A stretch of DNA of 28,457 nt. Origin: an uncultured Acidimicrobiia bacterium. GTDB taxonomy: Bacteria; Actinomycetota; Acidimicrobiia; Spongiisociales; Spongiisociaceae. The stretch lies in contig CALCCX010000126.1 in assembly GCA_937900165.1 (NCBI GenBank), forward strand, positions 1-28,457, given 5' to 3'. The notes beneath the pieces were generated by a model. It had not been told where the DNA came from, did not search any database, and was given only the letters and a program-made list of their open reading frames with translations. Made by a program: the position numbers and the translations under genes. Positions 15,597-24,457 of this stretch are shown in pieces (position 1 is the first letter of the stretch; each line of letters begins with the position of its first letter).

Positions 15597-15675
15597 TCCT
15601 CACACAAGCTCTTGTCCGCCCCTCTACATCCCGCACCGCTGGCCGCGACAGATAGCGGACGCCGGAAGCCGTGAG

Positions 15676-18600
15676 TCACGCGATCGCGCCTGGGCCAAGC
15701 AGTTCCTTCAATTCTGCGTAAAGGGCAGAACGTAGCTCTACCCGATGCTCATCCCCCAATCGCAGAACCTTCGAAGATCCGTTGGAGACCATATTTAGAT
15801 AGACGGCGCAGCTCCCCGGATGATTTACGAGGATCCGCTTGAGTCTGGCAACGGTTTCTGGAGAGAGTGCGGTCGCAGGTACCTCGATGCGTAGCGTGGT
15901 GTCCTCGCTCAGATCCGGTTCGACGATCAGGTGAGACCGCATCTTTACGTCATCGCCACGGTGGTCGAGCCGCCCGGTCACCAGCAGGATGGCGTCCTCC
16001 TGGATGAGTGGGCCGTAGGCGGAAACCGTTTTGGGAAACGCCACCACTTCGACTGCGCCTTCGAGATCTTCGAGATCGAAGAAGATCATCGGGTCGCCCT
16101 TGCGGGTGAACTTGCGGTTTATGTTGGTCACCAGGCCTCCGATCGTCACCTGGGCGCCATCCTTTTCGTTCCAGAGTCCCGGAATGGAGGTAGTGGCGGC
16201 CTTGCGGAGCATTCGGGTGACCCCGAGCAGCGGATGGTCGGACACATAGAGTCCCAGCATCTCCTTTTCGAAGGCGAGCAGGGTCTTCTTTTTCCATTCC
16301 TCGCGGGGAATTGTGAGCTTTTCCACCTCGAGAGCCGACTCCGTACCCCCGAACAGGCTGTACTGACCCATGTCTTCGTTGCGCCTCCGGGAAATCGTCG
16401 CGTCAAGACTCTGTTCGAATACCAACATCAGGCCTCGCCTGGAATGACCTAGCTCATCGAATGCACCTGCCTTGATCAAGGATTCGATCGTTCGTTTGTT
16501 GAGCGCGGAGACGTCGACCCGGTCGAGGTAGTCGTCGAAATCCTCGAACGGGCCCTTCGCCCTGGCCTCGACGATCTTGTCGACGACCCCCTCACCCACA
16601 TTGCGGACCGCCGATAGTCCGAACACGATCTTGCCGCCATCCACCGAAAAATCGGATTCCGATCGGTTGACACACGGGTTCAGAACCTCGATGCCCATGG
16701 TCCGGCATTCGCTCAGGTAGACGGCCGTCTTGTCCTTGTCCCGCTTGACAGAGGTGAGCAGCGCCGCCATGTACTCGGCCGGATGATGAGCCTTGAGATA
16801 GGCCGTCTGGTAGGCCACCAGGCCGTACGCCGCGGAGTGCGACTTGTTGAACCCGTAGCCGGCGAAGCCTTCGATCGTGTCGAACAGGGCCCCTCCGAAA
16901 TCGGCAGGGTGGCCGGCCGCAACAGCCCCGCTGATGAATTTCTCCCGCTCCTGGCGCATGATCGCCGGGATCTTCTTGCCCATGGCCTTGCGCAAAGTGT
17001 CGGCGTCACCCATCGAGTAGCCGGCCATCTCCCTGGCAATCTCCATGACCTGGTCCTGGTAGATCATCAGACCGTACGTATCGGAGAGCACGGCCTTGGT
17101 CCCCGGATGGGGATAATCCACCTCCTCACGACCGTTCTTGCGATTGGCATATGCGTTGTGCCAGTTGTTTGACATGGGGCCAGGCCGATAGAGCGCGACC
17201 AGAGCGATCACATGTTTGAACGAATCGGGGCGAAGGCTGCGAATCAGCGTGCGCATGGCGGTGCCTTCGAGCTGGAAAACTCCGATGGTGTCGCCTTTGC
17301 ACATCAGCTCGAACGTCTTGTCGTCATCGAGTGGAACCGAATCGATGTCGACCTGTTCTCCAGAAGTCTTTCTGATCAGCTCCAGGCAACGTTCGATCGT
17401 CGACAGGTTGCGCAAACCTAGGAAATCCATCTTGAGCAGTCCAAGATCCTCGATGCCGTGCATCTCGAACTGGGTGACGATCTCGGCACCCTCACCCTTC
17501 TGCTGGATCGGCACGAGCTCAGTGAGTGGTTGGGGTGAAATAACCACCGCGGCTGCGTGAATCGAATCTTGACGACGTAGACCCTCCAGGCCCTTCGCCG
17601 TATCGACGACCTTGGTGACATCTGGTTCCGAGCGGTAGGCGTCGCGTAGCTCCGTCGCGTTTGCGTACCAATCCTTGACGAAGGTCTCTGCGTCGGCGGG
17701 TGGCTCGATGAGGCATTGGTCGAGAGTTGCGTCTCTGCCAAGGATGGCGGGCGGCATCATCTTGGCCAGTCGGTCACCGAGCCCATAGGGGAAACCGAGC
17801 ACCCTCGACGCGTCCCGAATGGCCTGCTTGCCCTTGATGGTCGAAAACGTGATGATCTGCGCGACGTGATCGGATCCGTACTTCTCGGTCGCATAACGGA
17901 TGACATCTGCGCGGTATCGCTCGTCGAAATCCATATCGATATCAGGCATCTCGCGCCGCCCTGGATTCAGAAACCGCTCGAATATCAGCCCATACTCGAT
18001 CGGATCGAGAGCGGTAATGCCGAGGCAATACGAAACAATCGAGCCCGCCGCGCTACCGCGCCCTGGACCGGTCCTTATCCCTTGTTCTTTCGCATACCGG
18101 ATGAGGTCCCAGACGATCAGGAAATACGCTGGGAAACCCATGTCTCCGATGATCCCCAACTCATGACGCACCCGGTCCTGTACCTCGGAGGACGGTTCGG
18201 CCCCATATCGAGCCTTGACCCCTTCCCAAACCAGTTCCTCCAGATAGCTGGCGGCAGAATGGCCGGCTGGAACCGGAAAAGCAGGGAGCAGAATCTTGCC
18301 AAACTCCATGCTGACGTCGACCCGCTCCGCGATCATCAGTGTCGAATCGCACGCTCCTGGGAACTCGTCTTCGGGGAAGAGAGCGTGCATTTCCGCAGCT
18401 GACTTGAGGTAGAAGTCGGTGCCCTCGAACTTGAAGCGATTCGGCTCATCGACTGTGGCACCTGTCTGGATACACAGCAGGGCGTCGTGGGCGACCGCCT
18501 CTTCGCGTCGAGTGTAGTGGGCGTCGTTGGCTGCCAGCAGCGGAGCGCCGATCCGCCGAGAGATCTCCACAAGGTCAGGCATGATCCGACGTTGAGCCTC

Positions 18601-19182
18601 GATCCCATGGTCCTGGAGTTCTATGAAGAAGTTCCCCTGACCGAAGATGTCCTGATACATCGAAGCCGTCTTCATTGCTGCTTCGAAGTCACGAACTTGG
18701 TGGGAGTTCGCCTCTTCCCTGGAGGCATCCGGGGCCAGGGCCTGGGCAACCGGGCCACCGAGACACCCGGAGGTCGCGATGATGCCATCGGCGTGTTCGG
18801 CCAACAGCTCGGCGTCCATACGAGGCTTGTAGTAGTAGCCCTCGAGGTAGGCACGGCTGACCAGCTGCATCAGGTTGTTGAGTCCGGTTTGGGTGGCCGC
18901 CAGCAGGGTCATGTGATGCCGGACGTTTTCGGAGCGATTCGGCCGATCGAAACGTGAGCCGGGCGTCACATAGGCCTCGACACCGAGGATCGGCTTCACA
19001 CCCCTGGCCGTTGCAGCCTTGTAAAAGTCGACCAACCCGTAGAGCACCCCGTGATCGGTGATGGCTATGGCCGGCTGGCCGTCATCGGCGGCCGCCCCGA
19101 CAACATCTTTGACCCGAGCCGCACCGTCGAGCATCGAGAACTCGGTGTGCACATGCAGATGAGCGAAACTATCCCGAGCCAT
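15676..19182 (-). CDS. dnaE: DNA polymerase III alpha subunit
   Basis: The main replicative polymerase, DnaE1 type. From the ATG at 19182 it has 1168 residues; an upstream in-frame start at 19230 would add 16 residues without family similarity. Domains in order: PHP (about 1-280), palm/fingers with the catalytic PDIDMDF (413-419) and LGLLKMDFLGL, tandem helix-hairpin-helix with AGYGFNKSHSAAY before it, the beta-clamp motif QYSLF (about 940), and an OB fold near 1000-1070 (VTIGGLVTNINRKFTRKG). The PHP domain keeps a full set of metal ligands (HLHVHTEFSMLD, ITDHG, GVEAY, HHMTLL, SGCLGG, NDAHYT), as in the mycobacterial enzyme with built-in proofreading. rluD lies 153 bases upstream on the same strand. 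Confidence 0.97.
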   Translation of the reverse strand: MARDSFAHLHVHTEFSMLDGAARVKDVVGAAADDGQPAIAITDHGVLYGLVDFYKAATARGVKPILGVEAYVTPGSRFDRPNRSENVRHHMTLLAATQTGLNNLMQLVSRAYLEGYYYKPRMDAELLAEHADGIIATSGCLGGPVAQALAPDASREEANSHQVRDFEAAMKTASMYQDIFGQGNFFIELQDHGIEAQRRIMPDLVEISRRIGAPLLAANDAHYTRREEAVAHDALLCIQTGATVDEPNRFKFEGTDFYLKSAAEMHALFPEDEFPGACDSTLMIAERVDVSMEFGKILLPAFPVPAGHSAASYLEELVWEGVKARYGAEPSSEVQDRVRHELGIIGDMGFPAYFLIVWDLIRYAKEQGIRTGPGRGSAAGSIVSYCLGITALDPIEYGLIFERFLNPGRREMPDIDMDFDERYRADVIRYATEKYGSDHVAQIITFSTIKGKQAIRDASRVLGFPYGLGDRLAKMMPPAILGRDATLDQCLIEPPADAETFVKDWYANATELRDAYRSEPDVTKVVDTAKGLEGLRRQDSIHAAAVVISPQPLTELVPIQQKGEGAEIVTQFEMHGIEDLGLLKMDFLGLRNLSTIERCLELIRKTSGEQVDIDSVPLDDDKTFELMCKGDTIGVFQLEGTAMRTLIRSLRPDSFKHVIALVALYRPGPMSNNWHNAYANRKNGREEVDYPHPGTKAVLSDTYGLMIYQDQVMEIAREMAGYSMGDADTLRKAMGKKIPAIMRQEREKFISGAVAAGHPADFGGALFDTIEGFAGYGFNKSHSAAYGLVAYQTAYLKAHHPAEYMAALLTSVKRDKDKTAVYLSECRTMGIEVLNPCVNRSESDFSVDGGKIVFGLSAVRNVGEGVVDKIVEARAKGPFEDFDDYLDRVDVSALNKRTIESLIKAGAFDELGHSRRGLMLVFEQSLDATISRRRNEDMGQYSLFGGTESALEVEKLTIPREEWKKKTLLAFEKEMLGLYVSDHPLLGVTRMLRKAATTSIPGLWNEKDGAQVTIGGLVTNINRKFTRKGDPMIFFDLEDLEGAVEVVAFPKTVSAYGPLIQEDAILLVTGRLDHRGDDVKMRSHLIVEPDLSEDTTLRIEVPATALSPETVARLKRILVNHPGSCAVYLNMVSNGSSKVLRLGDEHRVELRSALYAELKELLGPGAIA

Positions 19183-19335
19183 TCCCACGTATTCCACTAG
19201 ATCCCGCGCCTGGCGTTTGCCGATCGGCACCGGCAGGGGAAGAATTACGCCGGTGTCGTTCCGACGTGACGTTAGCGGTTTCGGCTTGAACGCGAGTTGA
19301 TCGCAGCTCGGCCGGCTATACCCGGCCCGCCTTGG

Positions 19336-20271
19336 TCAAATAGCCCCGCTCGATGGGGCCCCGAGGCCCTCCAACGAAGCCGACAGCTCTGGGGCGAGAG
19401 GTACGTCCGCCTCGATCCGGACCTCGGTCAGCGGGTGAGAGAACTCGAGGCGAGTCGCGTGCAGCCACACCCGGCCGGGGTCGACACCTGTTGGTCCTGG
19501 CCTGCCGTAGACAGGATCACCGACGACGAGGCGACCAATCGAATTCAGGTGGACTCGGATTTGATGGGTCCTCCCAGTTTCCAGCTCGACGTCCAATAGA
19601 GTCATCGTGGGCTCCTCCCATGCCGCCCTGAGCGAATAGTGTGTGGTGGCTGGGCGTCCGGAGGCAGCAACCCTTTGACGAGTCGGCTGAGTAGGGTCCC
19701 GCTCGACAGGCGCCTCGATGGTGCCGGTCGGAGCTGGAAAGAGGCCATGGACCAGCGCCAGATATTTCCTGGACACTTCGTGGGCCCCAATGGCTGCTTG
19801 TAGCGCAGAATGTGCGTCGGCGGTCTTGGCTATCAACAGAGCGCCAGAAGTCTCACGATCGAGGCGGTGAACGATCCCCCAACGTGGGTACTCGCCTACG
19901 CCTTCGATTTCGGGCCAGCGATGCAGTAGGCCTCCCACCAGGGTGCCGGCCGCATTGCCCGCTCCCGGGTGGACGACCAGTCCGGTGGGTTTGTCGATGA
20001 CCGCGAGGTCCTCGTCTTCAAAGACCACACCGAATTCGATCGGTTCTGGCACCAACCGATGGCCCCTCTGCGGGACATCCAGGGCAAGGACGTCGCCGTT
20101 GGCGACCCGATCGGACGGGCGAAGAGCATGTCCCCCTCTGGATACCGTGCCCTCATCGAAACATCGTCTGGCTTCGGCTCGACTCACTTGGAGAAGCGTT
20201 GCTACCGCCTTGTCGGCTCGCTGCCCTTCCAGGCTGTCGCCGACATTCAGTTCTTGCGATACGCGGACCAT
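19336..20271 (-). CDS. rluD: RluD-family 23S rRNA pseudouridine synthase
   Basis: It converts uridines to pseudouridine in RNA, in the RluD case in helix 69 of 23S rRNA. The 311-residue protein has an N-terminal S4 RNA-binding domain (residues about 13-70), the VIDKPTGLVVHPG motif and the catalytic HRLDRETSG (Asp138), then LETGRTHQIRVHL and GDPVYG. The start overlaps the 3' end of lspA by 25 bases, the order (lspA-rluD) found in many bacteria. The exact target base cannot be told from sequence, as RluA/C/D paralogues share these motifs; the S4 domain excludes RluA. Confidence 0.9.
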   Translation of the reverse strand: MVRVSQELNVGDSLEGQRADKAVATLLQVSRAEARRCFDEGTVSRGGHALRPSDRVANGDVLALDVPQRGHRLVPEPIEFGVVFEDEDLAVIDKPTGLVVHPGAGNAAGTLVGGLLHRWPEIEGVGEYPRWGIVHRLDRETSGALLIAKTADAHSALQAAIGAHEVSRKYLALVHGLFPAPTGTIEAPVERDPTQPTRQRVAASGRPATTHYSLRAAWEEPTMTLLDVELETGRTHQIRVHLNSIGRLVVGDPVYGRPGPTGVDPGRVWLHATRLEFSHPLTEVRIEADVPLAPELSASLEGLGAPSSGAI

Positions 20272-20726
20272 AGGAGGATCACTGCCCCGATAAAGACAGA
20301 CGAATCTGCCAGATTGAAGGTTGGAAAGTTCCGAAAGTTGATCCAGTCGACGACGGCTCCATCCAAGACGCCGTAGCCTCTGGCGAAGCGGTCGATCAGA
20401 TTGCCGGTTGCTCCCCCGAGAATGATTCCGAGCGCAGCCCGTTCAAGGCCCGATTCCGCCTGAACCATCATTCTCAGGATCACGAAGGCGACCCCAATAA
20501 CCGCGAAGCCGATCAGAGTGCCGAACTCTGTGAAGCTGGAAAACGAAGCGCCGGTGTTCTCCGTAAAACGGAAGTCCAGCCACCCCGGAATTACCACCAG
20601 GGGCGGGGTGAACCAGCGCACCGCCATGGCCTTGGTGACCTGATCGGCTGCGATCGCCAGGACTGCGAGTCCAAAGGCCAGGCGGTAGTCGGGCTTCAGC
20701 GTCTGTCCGAGGAGCATGTCACGCAC
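20247..20726 (-). CDS. lspA: lipoprotein signal peptidase (signal peptidase II)
   Basis: LspA is an inner-membrane aspartyl protease that cuts signal peptides from diacylated prolipoproteins. The 159-residue protein has four hydrophobic segments and the family motifs FTENTGASFS, GGATGNLIDR, GAVVDWINF (Asp127) and FPTFNLADSSV (Asp141); the last two aspartates form the catalytic dyad. It overlaps the upstream traR-like gene by 31 bases from this ATG, or by 22 if Met4 is the start. It also overlaps rluD at its 3' end. Confidence 0.95.
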   Translation of the reverse strand: MRDMLLGQTLKPDYRLAFGLAVLAIAADQVTKAMAVRWFTPPLVVIPGWLDFRFTENTGASFSSFTEFGTLIGFAVIGVAFVILRMMVQAESGLERAALGIILGGATGNLIDRFARGYGVLDGAVVDWINFRNFPTFNLADSSVFIGAVILLWSAYRKN

Positions 20727-21073
20727 AGGATGGTGTATGGGATGGCTTCGAGGCGAGCCACCGGAATCGACTCACCACATGAAGAGCACGTCCCAAACGT
20801 CTTGTCCCTGATCGCGTCGAGGGCGCCTTCGATCTGTTTGAGCAGATTGCGGGTGTTGCGATCAACCGATAGCTCCTTTTCGAACTCGAACGCCATCGAA
20901 CCGCCCTCAGCGCTTGTCGGATCCGGAGTCCGTTCTGCCGCACTCTCGGTCAGCCTGACCTCTTCACGCTCTGCCGAGTGGACTTCGACAACCGCCAGCA
21001 GGCGCTCCTGCTCATTCTCCAGACGTTTCTTGAAGCGTTTTACAGTGTTGGCCGCGAGTTTGCGATCCGCCAC
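20696..21073 (-). CDS. TraR/DksA-type zinc-finger protein
   Basis: This family binds in the secondary channel of RNA polymerase in proteobacteria; actinobacterial members are less well understood. The 125-residue protein has a predicted coiled-coil N-terminal half rich in Glu/Arg and a C4 zinc finger: Cys96, Cys99, Cys117, Cys120 in CSSCGESIPVARLEAIP...CVTC. It lacks the canonical DksA tip sequence as far as I can see. The start is a GTG at 21073 behind a strong Shine-Dalgarno (GGAGGAGGGG, 21087 to 21078). It leads an overlapping traR-lspA-rluD operon and is divergent from ileS. Confidence 0.85.
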   Translation of the reverse strand: MADRKLAANTVKRFKKRLENEQERLLAVVEVHSAEREEVRLTESAAERTPDPTSAEGGSMAFEFEKELSVDRNTRNLLKQIEGALDAIRDKTFGTCSSCGESIPVARLEAIPYTILCVTCSSDRR

Positions 21074-21249
21074 TTTGCCCCTCCTCCGGGCTCCCTAGGC
21101 CCGGGAACGTAGCAGGCTCAGCGACAAATGCGGTTGATCGTCTGGATAGCCGTCCGAACATCGAGGGCCTCACAATTAGGACCTCCTCTGTCTGGAGGCA
21201 CGCTGATCGCCACCAGCTACGATTCCCCCGCTCCACCAGAGGCTACATC

Positions 21250-24200
21250 GTGCATGACTCAGGATTCACCAGGATCCCGGCAACCGTCGACTTTCCCTCC
21301 GCTGAACTCGAGATCCTCGATCTCTGGGATACGATCGACGCGTTCGCCCGCCAGGTCAGCCTCCGACCGGCGGAGCGCGAATACGTTTTCTACGACGGAC
21401 CCCCGTTCGCCAACGGGAAGCCCCACTATGGCCACATGCTGGCTGGCGTGATCAAAGATGTGGTACCGAGGTACTGGTCGATGCGAGGCTACCGGGTCGA
21501 AAGACGATTCGGCTGGGACACCCACGGACTGCCGATCGAGATGGAAGTCGAAAAGCTGCTCCAGATCTCCGGGCCGCGGCAGATACACGAATACGGAATC
21601 GGCAGATTCAACGAAGCCTGTCGCGCCTTGGCCGAGGACTCAGCCGAGGAATGGGCCCATCTGGTCAGGCGGGTTGGCCGCTGGGTCGACATGGAAGACG
21701 ACTACAAGACCATGGACCCCGACTACATGGAGTCGGTGTGGTGGGTCTTCGGCCAACTATGGAAGCGCGACCTCATCTATCGAGACTTCAAAGTACTCCC
21801 GTATTCGGTCGGTGCCACCACCCCGCTTTCAAACTTCGAAGCGAACATGGACTATCGAGACGTAGACGACCCTTCGATCACGGTGTCGCTGGAAGTGATC
21901 GAAGGTCGGGGGCCGGTGGAGACCGGCGATAATCTGCTGATCTGGACTACGACTCCCTGGACGCTGCCAGGTCATTTGGCGGTGGCCGTCGGAGAAGGCA
22001 TCACCTATGCCGCGGTGAGAGTCGACCAGAAACAGTATTGGCTGGCGGAGGCCAGGGTCGGCGCCTACTGGCCAGACGCCGTGGTCGAACAGACCGTCAA
22101 GGGTGAAGAGCTGGTCGGAATCACATACCACCCGCCATTCGATTATTTTGGCGAGGAGCGGGATCGGGGCGCTTTTCGGGTGATTGGCGCCGACCATGTG
22201 ACCGTCGAAGACGGAACAGGGCTGGTCCACGAGGCCCCCGCCTACGGTGAGGCAGACTTTTTCGCGCTCCAGGCCGCCGGTCTTGACGTATTGGTGGATC
22301 CTGTCGACGCAGAGGGTCGGTTCACAGACGCAGTGCCAGAGGTAGCCGGCCTCAACATCAAAGATGCTGACAAGGTCCTCATCAAGATGCTCAAAGAACG
22401 CGATATCCTGGTCCGCTCGGAACGGATCAACCACTCCTACCCCTTCTGTTATCGCACCGGCACTCCGCTCATCTACAAAGCCATCCCAACCTGGTTCGTC
22501 AAAGTGGAACAGCAACAGGCTCGGATGGTCGAACACAACTCCAAGATCCACTGGGTGCCCAAGAACATCGGAGAACGCCGATTCGGCAACTGGCTGGCAG
22601 GTGCAAGAGATTGGGCGATCAGCCGCAATCGTTATTGGGGGTCGTGCATCCCGGTGTGGGAGTGCAGCACTTGTCGTACGTTCGAGGCGATCGGCTCCCT
22701 GGACGATCTCGAAGCCAGGTCTGGGCAGCGGCCGAGCGATCTGCACAAACATGTGATCGATCCGATCACCTGGCCTTGTGACCAGGAGGGTTGTTCCGGG
22801 ATCATGACCCGCGTTCCAGAAGTCCTGGATTGCTGGTTCGAGTCCGGCTCGATGCCATACGCCCAACTCCACTATCCGTTCGAGAATCAAGCGCGGTTCG
22901 ACGCCACATTCCCCGCGGAATTCATCGCAGAGGGTCTCGACCAGACCAGAGGGTGGTTCTACACCCTCCATGTGTTGGCAACCGCGATCTTCGACGCCCC
23001 CGCCTTCAAGAACTGTGTCGTGAACGGCATGATCCTGGCCGACGACGGCCGCAAGATGTCCAAGAGTCTCCACAACTATCCCGATCCGAACCAGATCTTC
23101 GACGAATTCGGTGCAGATGCCCTGAGAGCGTTCCTCATCAACTCGCCGGTGCTGCGCGCCGAGCCGTTGCGATTCAGTGAGGACGGAGTGCGCGAAGTGG
23201 TCAGGACGGTGATGCTGCCTCTTTGGAACACATACAGCTTCTTCACAACATACGCAGAGGCAGACGGTCTGACCATGACCGATATCGACAGCGCCCCTCC
23301 ACCCGACGAACGTCCGGAAACCGACCGTTGGATCCTGTCGGTACTGCAGAGTCTGGTCGCCGAGGTCAATACCAAGATGGAGGGCTACTACCTGTATGAC
23401 GTCGTGCCTCCGACCATCGGGTTCATCGACGACCTCACCAATTGGTATGTCCGTCGATCGCGCCGTCGGTTTTGGCGCACCAAAACCGCAGACGACGCCG
23501 ACAAGTTGGCTGCATTCGCAACCCTGTACGAGGTGTTGGTGACATTCAGCAAAGTGTTGGCCCCTGTGCTTCCGTTCATCACAGAAAAGCTCTATCAGGG
23601 ACTCGTCGTTGATCGTGGTATCGAGGCGCCAGACAGCGTTCATCATTGCGATTTTCCCCAAGCCGTCAGCGAGCTGATCGACGCCGACCTCGAAGATGCC
23701 ATGCAGGTGGTCAGGAGAGTCGTCACCGCCGGCCGAGCGTTGAGATCGCGCCAGGCCATCGGTATCCGTCAACCACTTTCGAAACTCACGGTTCTGACCC
23801 GATCATCAATTGCCACCAGAGCGGTTGAAACCCACATCACCCTCATTTCGGATGAACTCAACGTCAAGGAGGTGGTGACGAGCAGTGATGAAGGGGCCCT
23901 CGTGGTTCTCAGCGCCAAGGCGAACTTCAAAACCCTTGGGCCGAGATTTGGGGCAGAGGTCAGGGCCATGGACGCCGCCATCTCGACCTTGGACTCCTCA
24001 ACCCTCGAAGCCTTGGTCGAAGGGGGAACGATCCAGGTTGCGGGCCATGTCCTCGAAGCCGCCGACGTTGTAATTTCGCGAGTTCCCCGCGAGGGGGTCA
24101 TCGTCGGGACCGATGGCGAATTGTCGGTCGCCCTCGATGTGATCCTCAACGATCGGCTTGTATCAGAGGGTCTTGCCAGAGATGTGGTCAGCAAGGTTCA

Positions 24201-24414
24201 GGCGCTGCGTAGAGATGCAGGTCTCGACGTGAGTGATCGGATCTCGCTCGTCTGGTGGACCGATGATTCTGACCTGGCGGGAGCCATCGCCGATTTCGGT
24301 GCGGTGATTGCTGCAGAGACCTTGTCCCTGTCCATCCAACAAAACCCGGACGCCCCGACCGACGAGCGGATAGGTGATCGCCGGATCAAATTGGGTGTTG
24401 AAAGAGTCACCTGA
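21250..24414 (+). CDS. ileS: isoleucyl-tRNA synthetase, long (eukaryote-like) type
   Basis: It charges tRNA-Ile with isoleucine and edits valine. At 1054 residues it is longer than the common bacterial form and fits the second, eukaryote-like IleRS group found in actinobacteria. The signature HIGH is HYGH (residues 59-62) and KMSKS is at 602-606. The segment GWDTHGLPIEMEVEK follows the first signature. The CP1 editing domain carries TTTPWTLPGHLAVAVG. The anticodon-binding part includes DDLTNWYVRRSRRRFW. The start is a GTG with AGAGG 8 bases before it, and TACGAT (21218-21223) may be the -10. I saw no T-box leader upstream. Confidence 0.96.
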   Translation: MHDSGFTRIPATVDFPSAELEILDLWDTIDAFARQVSLRPAEREYVFYDGPPFANGKPHYGHMLAGVIKDVVPRYWSMRGYRVERRFGWDTHGLPIEMEVEKLLQISGPRQIHEYGIGRFNEACRALAEDSAEEWAHLVRRVGRWVDMEDDYKTMDPDYMESVWWVFGQLWKRDLIYRDFKVLPYSVGATTPLSNFEANMDYRDVDDPSITVSLEVIEGRGPVETGDNLLIWTTTPWTLPGHLAVAVGEGITYAAVRVDQKQYWLAEARVGAYWPDAVVEQTVKGEELVGITYHPPFDYFGEERDRGAFRVIGADHVTVEDGTGLVHEAPAYGEADFFALQAAGLDVLVDPVDAEGRFTDAVPEVAGLNIKDADKVLIKMLKERDILVRSERINHSYPFCYRTGTPLIYKAIPTWFVKVEQQQARMVEHNSKIHWVPKNIGERRFGNWLAGARDWAISRNRYWGSCIPVWECSTCRTFEAIGSLDDLEARSGQRPSDLHKHVIDPITWPCDQEGCSGIMTRVPEVLDCWFESGSMPYAQLHYPFENQARFDATFPAEFIAEGLDQTRGWFYTLHVLATAIFDAPAFKNCVVNGMILADDGRKMSKSLHNYPDPNQIFDEFGADALRAFLINSPVLRAEPLRFSEDGVREVVRTVMLPLWNTYSFFTTYAEADGLTMTDIDSAPPPDERPETDRWILSVLQSLVAEVNTKMEGYYLYDVVPPTIGFIDDLTNWYVRRSRRRFWRTKTADDADKLAAFATLYEVLVTFSKVLAPVLPFITEKLYQGLVVDRGIEAPDSVHHCDFPQAVSELIDADLEDAMQVVRRVVTAGRALRSRQAIGIRQPLSKLTVLTRSSIATRAVETHITLISDELNVKEVVTSSDEGALVVLSAKANFKTLGPRFGAEVRAMDAAISTLDSSTLEALVEGGTIQVAGHVLEAADVVISRVPREGVIVGTDGELSVALDVILNDRLVSEGLARDVVSKVQALRRDAGLDVSDRISLVWWTDDSDLAGAIADFGAVIAAETLSLSIQQNPDAPTDERIGDRRIKLGVERVT

Positions 24415-24457
24415 CGAGCCGAGAACGCGGCGGGATGGTCGCGCTAGTTCAGGAGCC

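Noticed and set aside
15597..15675. An intrinsic terminator between the convergent Get3-like and dnaE genes
   Set aside because: Only a weak 5-bp stem (CCGCT...AGCGG) with a 13-base loop and no T run is visible.
21074..21249. A T-box riboswitch before ileS
   Set aside because: I found no T-box core (TGGNACC-like) or recognisable specifier stem. The CCTCC...GGAGG hairpin at 21182-21198 alone is not enough.
21829..23772. A 647-residue open frame opposite ileS
   Set aside because: It is antisense to the conserved ileS frame, its composition is typical of the shadow of a GC-rich gene, and it has no family-like motifs.
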